DNA from: Mixophyes australis
Lineage: Eukaryota > Chordata > Amphibia > Anura > Limnodynastidae
Assembly (NCBI GenBank): GCA_036250195.1
Contig: JAVHZZ010000001.1
Coordinates: forward strand, 381,469,907 to 381,533,906
Direction: 5' to 3'
Length of the DNA: 64,000 bases
Part shown: positions 55,959 through 64,000 of the stretch, piece by piece
How the letters are laid out: every line of letters starts with the position of its first letter
Position numbering within the stretch: the stretch's first letter is position 1
Position numbers and translations under genes: made by a program
The notes under the pieces: model-generated
What the model was told of the DNA's origin: nothing
Database searches by the model: none
Seen by the model: the letters and a program-made list of their open reading frames with translations, nothing else

Positions 55959-56239
55959 GTAGCTGCAAGTAGTTACAGAGTCACAGAGAAGCCAAGTCAG
56001 GGTTCACAGAAAGAGGTTCAAAAATCAGAGGGACAAGCAAAGGTCAATACCAGGAGATCAATCAGGATAGGACACAGCAACAGCAACACAGGTAAAGATG
56101 ATCTGGCAAAGGCTGCTGGGACAAGCAGGCTTATATAGGCCAGAGGCAGGTGTTAAGATTAACGAGGCAGCTCAGGTGGGTAAGAGAGCAGTCTGAGTAC
56201 CACAGTGGCCCCTTTGATGACAGTGGTACTACCGGCAGG
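55955..56239 (-). mobile_element. Gypsy-like LTR fragment between two TA runs
   Basis: On the minus strand it has GGCCTATATAAGCCTGCTTG (a TATA box), then CTGTGTCCTATCCTGATTG, TTGACCTTTGCTTGTCCC and AACCCTGACTTGGC, the C/T-rich style of solo LTR 2 downstream of its TATA. No TG/CA ends are found. Both edges run into TA microsatellites, which may have eroded the ends. Confidence 0.5.
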
Positions 56240-56391
<152 letters not shown>

Positions 56392-56729
56392 TCTGTTTTC
56401 ATCATTCTGTTCCTGTCTTCAGCACAGATGACTGCAGGTGCAGGGTGTCTAGTTTGCCAGGTTGAGCTGGGAATCTGATGAGTCTGGTTTTCCAAGTGTG
56501 ACAATATCTGGATTGCAGGTTAAGGTGGTAAGCTAAAGACACTGTTTTTTTCCAGCTTGACAGGCAATTGCAATAAATGCTGAAATATGTATTTTTGGTA
56601 AAGGTTAGTTATTTGCATGTGCAATATGTGTAAAGAGTATAGATAAGCCCTGACAACTATCTAATGACTACTATCTGTGTATAAAGATTTGCAATAAAAT
56701 AATTTATGAAATCACCTTATACGCATCAA

Positions 56730-57445
56730 ATTGAGTGATCATGTTGCCCTATAAGAAGACTGTAGGATCACATTAGACCCACCCCTCCTGACGCGAAGTC
56801 TTTGAGATGAAATGCGTAGAGGGACTTGAAGGAGTCAGCTGTATGCAGTGGTGGATACAGGGGGGCGATCGGGGCGATCGCCCCCCCTAGCAGGGGCTTG
56901 CTGCCGACGGCTGCACACTGTGCAGGTCTGTTCAGCAGTGACAGTGTGCTGTCCCGGCTGCTCTGATTGTGTTTAAAACAGAGCAGCGGGGCAGCACACT
57001 GTCACTGCCGAGCGGACCTGCACATACTGTGCAGACCGCCGGCAAACGTAGAAGTCAGAAAGGGAGCGGGGCCTAAATCGCCCCCCCCCCCTAAATCGCC
57101 CGGGATAGAAAATGTTCCGAGATCCGCCTCTGGCTGTTCGTGAGGTTTGCTCCGGCTACGGATATTGTGGGAGTAAACCGATGAGTGTTTGTTATATGCT
57201 GTAATTTTATATATTTCTGGTACGTGCATCTCAATGTTTTTATACGAATAAATTTTACAAAAGATAATGCACCATAGAAGCACCCCTTTCTTTTTAACCT
57301 TATAGAATACTACTTGCCCGTGAAGATCGAAAGTGTGAGAGGGGAGACGCGCAGACTACAGTCTGCTGGACTTGGATATACTACCACCTAGATTGGCTTT
57401 ATGGACATTTTTATAATACTTTGACTGTGTATATTATGTGTATCT
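56730..57445 (+). mobile_element. PLE terminal-repeat relic, interrupted by a hAT MITE
   Basis: CTCCTGACGCGAAGTC, TTTGAGATGAAATGCGTAG (56,786-56,820) is a hammerhead-like core of the type found in PLE terminal repeats. The same GATGAAATGCGT occurs in the PLE at 61.5 kb. Sequence continues to 56,845, is interrupted by a 287-bp hAT MITE, and resumes at 57,133 (GAGGTTTGCTCCGGCTACGG, then GGGGAGACGCGCAG and GGACTTGGATATACTACC). No coding part is present. Confidence 0.55.
56846..57132. mobile_element. hAT-type MITE with a long internal palindrome
   Basis: The left end is CAGTGGTGGATACAGG; the complement of the right end is CAGAGGCGGATCTCGG. Flanks GCTGTATG (56838-56845) and GCTGTTCG (57133-57140) are an 8-bp duplication with two changes. 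The inside is a palindrome of about 55-bp arms (TGCACACTGTGCAGGTC, GCAGTGACAGTGTGCTG, GGCTGCTCTG on the left and their complements on the right) around ATTGTGTTTAAAA, plus C and G runs. Non-coding. It inserted into the PLE repeat and is younger. Confidence 0.8.
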
Positions 57446-57602
57446 GTGTGTGGATGCTATATGCCAAGATGCCAAGCCCTATTATATTAGCCACTATAGT
57501 CTGCAAGACTTCAAACATGACATCAATAATTTCTTCATTCCAGGCTTTTTCCTCCTAATGCCTCTGCTTTTGATAACATCTCTGATCCCCACTCAGTGCC
57601 AA
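57446..57602. other. No recognised feature
   Basis: Short spacer between the PLE repeat and repeat R copy 2. Confidence 0.4.
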
Positions 57603-58253
57603 TATATATTTGTCTCCCTCATCCCTTTCACAAGCAGGATATTCTTTCATTGTGTTTTCTTTCCCTACCATTGCACTTTAGACTTGTCTTCTCAGCCCTG
57701 TTTCACTAGCCCATGCCCCTTGGCACAGGTCTACTTCACGTGGGTGCTACTTATGGAATGTAGTTGAAATTCTGTAATTCAAAATGTTGACAGACATAAT
57801 GTCGACACATAATGTCAACTGTCATAATGTCTACATGTTGATAATGTCAACACAATAAAATGTTGACATTTAAAATGTGGACAGGATTGTTATGTCGACA
57901 TTCAAAATGTTGACATAAATCACTACACTCAAAACTGCAATACATGAATAAAAAAACCAGACAGCAATAATAAAAAATGGTGTGCCCCTGCGCTTCCCCC
58001 CCAACAGCTTAAACAACCGTAATGCTGTCTGGCTAGACTGGTACTTGCAAATTTGGGCGGACAAAAAGCATGGAGTGCCCCTGATTTACTATTTCCAGCA
58101 GTAGGTTTTGTGATCAAGCCCTGAGTTGAAGCCATGATAAATCCCCATTTTATATATATCACTGAACCTCTTAGGAGCTAATATTGTGCTGTGAATGAAG
58201 GTTTTTTATTTTGCCAAGCCAAGGATCCTTACATTTATTGAAGACCCTGGATC
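57603..58253 (+). repeat. Repeat R, copy 2 (about 650 bp)
   Basis: Same order of words as 53,830-54,515. It lacks a 26-base stretch of copy 1 before CTCTTAGGAGC (copy 1 has GAGCTC..GGAGCTCTTAGGAGC). It is not flanked by the 97-bp direct repeat. The middle holds ATGTCGACA/ATGTTGACA words. Confidence 0.88.
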
Positions 58254-58974
58254 TATGTGAGCAATAAAGAGGGTGAATGAGGGTAGTGTAGGGGTGTTTT
58301 TATTTCAAATAAAAGTACTTTTATGCTCATATCAGTGTTTTATTTATATTTTTCCTTGATGCACTACATGTAATGTTGTGAAGGTGTCTAGAGGTATATG
58401 GCACCACAATGTTAGCAGCGGATCCCTTAAGTCATGTAAGGCTGACCTAAGGTTGTACCAATAGGCAGTAGGGGAGCAGGGAAGCTGTTACCGGCAGGTG
58501 AGGTTGATACTACACAGATGGGGATACAAGTCAGAGAAAAAATATTGCACAATACTTCACATCAGGTGTTTATTATATTCACATGTAAATGTGTAAGCAA
58601 AACAATTATACCTATCTGAAATTAGGAAACATATCATAAAAATACACAATATGTAGTTATTCACATGGAAACATAATACATAAAGTATTTTTTATGTTTA
58701 GTAACATGATATATTGCAAGATGACTTTATTATTTACAAAATCTATATGCAGTTTACTGACCCAAATGGGCTCAATTAAAGCTGGATTAACGTTTTCTTT
58801 TTTTTATTAAAATATGGAATTCTGTACTACACATGCAGATATACCAGAAAATAAATTAATGATTTTTAAAAAATGGTGTGTGCCTCCCCCAAAAGTGATC
58901 TGAGCACCAGCATTCATAGATCAGGCTGAATGCACCAGTTTAGGGGGGGGGGGGACGACAAATAGAGCTTGTTT
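58254..58974. other. No recognised gene; G-run near 58,950
   Basis: AT-rich, with a run of about 12 G at 58,941-58,953. Nothing else supportable. Confidence 0.45.
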
Positions 58975-59860
58975 CATCTTTGGACATAGGTCCTGTTGCG
59001 TGCCATATCTTGCCTGAAATTGCTCTGTACATGCGCAGAAATGGAGTTTAAGCCAGAGAACGCAATTGCATGCAATTCAAGTCCAAACACAAATGGCTTC
59101 TGACTGCCTACAGTTTGAAGGGTGGAACGGGTGGAGGGAAGGGAAGGAATGCATATAAGAAATGTACAATAAGGGTGTGCCAAGGTCAAGCGCACACACT
59201 TTCATCCGATTCAAGCTCTGGGCAATGCTGCGGTCCCTGTTTTTAGCCGTATTACTTGCGGCAGCTACAGGGCATGTGTAAGCGCTGACTGATAGTGATG
59301 GCTGAAACATATGCATGAGAAAGGATTGGAAAAGAAGGGGTACTCCTAAAAAGAGGGGGAAGGGGTATCTGATTGCTGCCTCAAACCCTATGGGGTTGTC
59401 CCAGTTCCCCAGAAAAAGGTTAAATAACAAAATTTGATTCATGGGAAAGGGCGCAAAAGGGGATGGAATCAGATGGGGTTAGGAGTGATATGTATAAATC
59501 GATATCAGTTAATGAGTGGAAACCTTACCTAGGTTTAACTGCTTTGTGATTTCAGGCAGATATGATGTGTAATGTGATTTAACTGAAGCATATGCATGCC
59601 ACAACAAGTGTTTGTATGATGATGATGATGAAGAGAAAATGTAAATATGCATTTTATGTACAGTATGCATTAAGAACATCCTTATTTATTCATTTTCTGC
59701 AAAAAAAATTAAAAATGTATGCTTTATTAATGATTATAGTGTTATAGTTTTTAATGTATTTAATATTTTTTTTCCATGTATTTGGATAAGATTTTATATT
59801 GCACATATGCATTGTGCATATACTGCAGTGTGCTCTGTCTGTCTTGATAAAATATAAAGG
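58975..59860 (+). repeat. Dispersed repeat family, copy 2
   Basis: Partner of 32,885-33,650 by ordered shared words (see that entry). Between the CAGCTACAGGGCA part and the AT-rich right half this copy has about 250 extra bases (59,310-59,580), perhaps an insertion. Non-coding. Confidence 0.6.
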
Positions 59861-60482
59861 TGAGCTCTCCCTTTTCTAAAACCGTAGGCCTTCTGCTCCT
59901 ATTAATATAATCATACTAATGTAAACAGTACAGGAGCGCACTGGCATCTAATATTAGTTGAAAATCCCCAATTTGAGCTTTGGTATGTTAGTAAATGGCA
60001 TAAAAAAAAGTACTTAGCTTAATAATACTAAATAAAACAAAATAAATTAATAAATAAATAAATAAAGCAAGAAGTATAAAGGCTCAATAGAAACTCATTG
60101 CTGGTGTATAAAGTATAACTTCTAAGGGACAAATCCATTGTCACATTTATAACCCAGCACAACAGTAACATTGAGGGATTATAAAAGATTATTGGTAAAC
60201 AATGGCACATCCTGGGGTTAGATGAGAACAAGAAGCTAATTCCATAGAGACCAAAAATTGTCTATGGACGTGCCAAGAATCTGAAGAATATCCTAACAAA
60301 GAACTGTATCCTTCTTTTGGAAAATAAGATATGGAGAGACAAAAATGGCTTCCACCATTGTCTAATTTGCAGAGCTTCTAAAACTACACAAGTCAAATCT
60401 ACTAGACCAATTACTACCTTTCAATCAAATCCCACAAAACATTAAGTGCAATTCAGAGGGAGTTATATATTAGCTTGAGTAC

Positions 60483-60722
60483 CCACGCGGCCTACAATAT
60501 ATCGGAAGAACTAAGAGATCCCTCAAAGCACAAATTGCGGAATATATTCTGTATATCAAAGAGAGACTGAGGAAACATAATGTCTCAGACCATTTTCATA
60601 TGACACATAATGGAGACCCCAAAAGCTTGACTTTTGTAGGAATTGAACAGGTTACAAGATTCTGGAGAGTGGAGGACCATATAGAGAACCTTTCAAGAAT
60701 AGAGGTAAAATGGATCAATTAG
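60483..60722 (+). pseudogene. PLE GIY-YIG endonuclease domain
   Basis: One frame reads PRGLQYIGRTKRSLKAQIAE, YILYIKERLRKHNVSDHF, then HNGDPKSLTFVGIEQV and WRVEDHIENLSRIEVKWIN, ending in a TAG at 60,720. After the stop the same frame continues CKSLSAHKLNMAFDLGSFL, the usual C-terminus. The YIG triplet, the following GRT with downstream Arg, and the IE/E positions of the family are present. This enzyme nicks DNA to start target-primed reverse transcription. One premature stop breaks the frame near the end of the domain. The upstream CxxC linker is in another frame. Confidence 0.8.
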
Positions 60723-61520
60723 TGTAAATCCCTGTCCGCACATAAACTTAATATGGCTTTCGATTTAGGATCCTTTTTGACAATATACAAAACTCACCAA
60801 GAGGTGATAAAGATTGTATGGACCAAACAATCCCCAGTATATAACATTAATGGCACATTGTTAGATGTATCTCATAATTTTAATTTTATTATTTATTATT
60901 TCTTCCAATATATTTCTTTAAATTTATCATTCATTTTGCTTTTATTTTATTTCATTATTATTATTTTTGATCTATATTTTTATTTTTACCTATATCTTTA
61001 TTTTATTTTTATTTTGATTATATGTTTATTCATTATATTTAGTTTGTGTTTGTATTGATTTTCATATTATCCATCGTACTAATTTACTACCATTTACTAT
61101 GTTACCAGTGGGAAAAATTGGGTATTTTCAACTAATTTCAGAAGCTAGTGCAATCCTTTATTATTTATCTTTGTGTTCTCAATATAGATTTTGATCTAGG
61201 TTCATTCTTGAAAATATAAGCAGAATTAGATAAATTTTTGAGTTTCCTATGGAGAATATTATCTTGATTGTTTTTATTTTTATTTTTTTCATAGATATTT
61301 ATTATTACCATTCCCCTTTTATATATGTTTATATTATTATATTGATTGCAATATGGCAATCAATTAGCACTAGAATTTTACAGACACAGTACAAGCACTT
61401 TTTATTAATAGTAATGTTTTTAACTTTTATCAATTTTTATCCTTTTATAATGAAATAATTTTTAACCGATCAAGAATGGGGACTAGGTTATTATAGCCTC
61501 ACATACGAATGATACTTTAT

Positions 61521-61560
61521 CCTTGACAAAGTCCAAACTAATGGATGAAATGCGTTGGAC
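61521..61560 (+). ncRNA. Hammerhead-like ribozyme relic in PLE terminal repeat
   Basis: CCTTGACAAAGTCC, a loop, then GGATGAAATGCGTTGG resembles CUGAUGA - stem II - GAAA - stem III of a hammerhead. GTCC can pair with GGAT. The first core is CTTGACA, not CTGATGA, so activity is doubtful. PLEs are known to carry such motifs. Related cores lie at 56,787 and 13,320 (minus). Confidence 0.4.
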
Positions 61561-61980
61561 TTGACATTGCATGTTTCACCGACAATTTCTGCGTTCCATA
61601 TGCGGTAAAACGCGAATGCAAATATTTACAATGTGGACCGCTGTCTGGACTGAAGAATTCCCAAAGTAGACCCAGGATATCTGAATAAGTACATGTAAGG
61701 CAAGATTTTCCTGTTATATCCTCATTTTGTGGCCATCAGATCTCAGCGAGACTAACGCTTACAATTTTACTGAAAGATCTATAATCATCATGCCAATATG
61801 TATTATGTTTCTGTGTTTTTATTTTTATCTTGATGTACATTTTTGGCATTGTGAAATAAGGTCTGCATTTATACCAAAGAGGTCAATTTATTATTAATAT
61901 ACCTTTGAATTTTGCTCCCTCTTACCATTTCCTAGTGTTAATACACTTTATGAGGTGCTGCATTATATCCATTCAGTAAA

Positions 61981-62681
61981 ATAGCCTGTCTCCCTTGTTT
62001 TTTTCTGCTTATATTAGTGTTCTGTCTGTCTGCATATGGCAAGTACTGTATAGCCAGAGCTATATGGTACTTGAAATCTGCTTGTAATTGAATACAGGTG
62101 TATGTGTGTGCAATTTACATCTGATTTTTTTTAAAGAAATGCAAATTTTGTTCATATTCTGTTTCAAAATGAATCAGTCCCATAGTGTGCAGATATGAGC
62201 AGCTCAGCAAAAACACGATTATATCATTTTTGGGGTGTATTTTAAGTTTTTGCATGTAAATTGCGTCCAACTCTACATGAGGCCCACAATGGTTATTTGC
62301 AATAAGGAACTAATAAAATGAATTTAATCTAGTTTGTCACATGCTGTAAAGGCTAATGCTTAACATCTATTACAACAGCTGAACTTTTTTATGCTTCTGG
62401 ACAGATGTTATATTTATATTCATGTCATTGGTTAGTGTCACATTTTTAAATTTTGATGATATAAAATCCTGTTATCTCTGACACTATTCCTGAATTCTAT
62501 AATTAGTATTTAGTTAGGTGCACATCTTTCTTATTCTTTTTACAAATTAGATATTAGTAGTAAGAGGATGAAGAAGGTTGTGCTGTAAACAGTTATGAAT
62601 ATGGCCTAATTACAATTTAATAAAATAAAATAAAAATATAAATATGGCCTGCTTGTTTCTAAAATTATGAGCTGTTTTAAT
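61981..62681. other. No recognised gene
   Basis: AT-rich; nothing supportable before the CAGGGGCGG terminus. Confidence 0.45.
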
Positions 62682-62841
62682 CAGGGGCGGACTGGCCATT
62701 ACATTTACCGGGAAGATCCCCGGGAGGCCGGTGGCCTAACGAGGCCGCTCGGAGGCCGCCTATTATTTATTTTTATTTTTTTTGGGTCATCCGGCGCGGT
62801 CAGAAGGAGGGCAACAATCCAAAAATTAGTGGTCAGTGGTA

Positions 62842-62882
62842 AGCACCAGGCAGCCTCACGCATCGCGAGGCTGCCTGGTGCT
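62842..62882. repeat. 16-bp perfect stem-loop
   Basis: AGCACCAGGCAGCCTC faces GAGGCTGCCTGGTGCT around a 9-nt loop (ACGCATCGC). Confidence 0.92.
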
Positions 62883-63000
62883 ACAGCACTGTGCACCAAT
62901 CAGACAGGAAGCAGGAAGTATTCACTTCCTGTCTGTCTGATCAGGTCTGCTGAGCAACGCTGCAGAGCGCGCCGGCCCCAATACTTAAGGTAAGTGAAAG

Positions 63001-64000
63001 GGGGCTACATCTGGGAAAACTATATGTGAGGAGGCTATATCTGTGAAAACTATATGTGAGGGGGCTATATCTGGGAAAACTATATGTAAGGAGGCTATAT
63101 ATGTGAAAACTATATGTGAGGGGGCTATATCTGGGAAAACTATATGTAAGGAGGCTATATATGTAAAAACTATATGTGAGGGGGCTATATGTGGGAAAAC
63201 TATATGTGAGGAGGTTTTATCTGTGAAAACTATATGTGAGGAGGCTATATCTGTGAAAACTATATGTGAGGAGGCTATATCTGTGAAAACTATATGTGAG
63301 GAGGCTATATCTGTGAAAACTATATGTGAAGGGGCTATATCTGTGAAAACTATATGTGAGGGGGCTATATCTGTGAAAACTATATGTGAGGAGGCTATAT
63401 CTGTGAAAACTATATGTGTGGGGGCTATATCTGTGAAAACTATATGTAAGGAGGCTATATCTGTGAAAACTATATGTGAGGAGGCTATATCTGTGAAAAC
63501 TATATGTGAGGAGGCTATATCTGTGAAAACTATATGTGAGGAGGCTATATCTGTGAAAACTATATGTGAGGAGGCTATATCTGTGAAAACTATATGTGAG
63601 GGGGCTATATCTGTGAAAACTATATGTGAGGAGGCTATATCTGTGAAAACTATATGTGAGGAGGCTATATCTGTGAAAACTATATGTGAGGAGGCTATAT
63701 CTGTGAAAACTATATGTGAGGAGGCTATATCTGTGAAAACTATATGTGAGGGGGCTATATCTGTGAAAACTATATGTGAGGAGGCTATATCTGTGAAAAC
63801 TATATGTGAGGAGGCTATATCTGTGAAAACTATATGTAAAGAGGCAATATCTGGGAAAACTATATGTGAGGGGGCTATATCTGTGAAAACTATATGTGAG
63901 GGGGCTATATCTGTGAAAACTATATGTGAGGGGGCTATATCTCTGAAAACTATATGTAAGGAGGCTATATCTGTGAAAACTATATGTGAGGGGGCTATAT
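63001..64000. repeat. 30-bp satellite, at least 33 units
   Basis: The unit reads GAGGCTATATCTGTGAAAAC, then TATATGTGAG. The first seven units show a 60-bp alternation (GGGG..CTGGGAAAAC..TATATGTAAG with GAGG..ATGTGAAAAC). Later units are near-identical. The array reaches the window end, so its length is unknown. AAG-GTAAGTG, a perfect 5' splice-site match, lies just before it (62,987-62,996). Confidence 0.97.

Larger units (their letters stand above)
60060..61980 (+). mobile_element. Penelope-like element with GIY-YIG and hammerhead-like motif
   Basis: A plus-strand PLE, 5'-truncated. From about 60,110, broken frames read LLVYKV, RDKSIVTFITQHNSNI, KIIGKQWHILGLDE, then RAKNLKNIL and GFHHCLICRASK, the end of the RT and the linker of PLE proteins. 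The GIY-YIG endonuclease follows (60,483-60,722). After a T-rich low-complexity stretch (60,880-61,460) comes a hammerhead-like core at 61,521-61,560 and more terminal-repeat-like sequence to about 61,980. Order and content are typical of PLEs that carry a GIY-YIG nuclease. The right boundary is approximate. There are only a few frame breaks, so this is the best-preserved PLE in the window. Confidence 0.75.
62682..64000. mobile_element. hAT-type element, left part, running off the window
   Basis: It begins CAGGGGCGGACTGGCCATT, a terminus common to a family of non-autonomous hAT elements. GC-rich sequence with several palindromes follows: GGGAAGATCCCCGGGAGG, a 16-bp stem at 62842-62882 and AGACAGGAAG/CTTCCTGTCT at about 62,903-62,940. 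A 30-bp satellite then fills 63,001 to the end. The right end and target duplication lie outside the window, so the call rests on the left terminus. Confidence 0.6.

Noticed and set aside
60753..61458. Phe/Tyr/Ile-rich frames that look like membrane proteins
   Set aside because: The first begins in the PLE tail and then runs into T-rich low-complexity DNA; hydrophobicity follows from base composition.

Overview
The window is repeat-rich vertebrate DNA with no host gene that I can support: no exon series, tRNA or rRNA gene, CpG-island promoter or operon. The mix of L2-clade LINEs with L2-tailed tRNA-type SINEs, L1, Penelope-like elements (PLEs), gypsy-like solo LTRs, hAT and Tc1 transposons, a Helitron and palindromic MITEs points to an amphibian, most likely a frog. 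That identification is inference; no host gene confirms it. Almost every coding trace belongs to a transposable element, and nearly all are broken.

Layout, 1-31.8 kb. A Tc1 fossil (3.1-3.9 kb) is followed by an L2 3' end and an L2-tailed SINE (4.6-6.0 kb). Next come a large young L2 copy with a 548-residue reverse transcriptase frame (8.4-11.7 kb, minus strand), a MITE, a PLE terminal-repeat relic, a striking multi-hairpin MITE (13.5-14.1 kb) and a non-autonomous Helitron (15.4-15.8 kb). An old L2-like LINE (18.6-21.46 kb, minus) is split by a 1.94-kb solo LTR with a perfect 5-bp target duplication. An L1-like element follows (21.5-25.8 kb, plus), then a second solo LTR (27.2-27.9 kb), an SGNH-hydrolase relic (28.5-29.1 kb) and a 942-bp insertion with a 12-bp target duplication (30.8-31.75 kb).

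Layout, 32-64 kb. Two further L2 copies lie at 36.4-38.6 and 42.6-44.2 kb (plus). The centrepiece is a 6,136-bp non-autonomous hAT-type element (46,750-52,885) bounded by the perfect 8-bp duplication GTACAAAT. It holds about 43 copies of a 78/79-bp satellite, a 346-bp tandem repeat, a broken lysine-rich reading frame on the minus strand and a GC-rich end with a YY1-like site. Downstream are a duplicated 650-bp repeat (53.8 and 57.6 kb), a PLE terminal repeat carrying a nested 287-bp hAT MITE (56.7-57.4 kb), a PLE with a readable GIY-YIG endonuclease and a hammerhead-like motif (60.1-62.0 kb), and the start of another hAT element containing a 30-bp satellite that runs off the window end.

How the parts relate. 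L2 copies and SINEs share the same 3' tail, so the SINEs were probably moved by L2 reverse transcriptase. Both an L2 copy and a SINE end in a short snap-back inverted repeat with a 6-nt loop. Satellite arrays sit inside hAT-like ends. Nested insertions give a partial relative chronology. Gaps between the listed features were read by eye and hold no gene that I can recognise.
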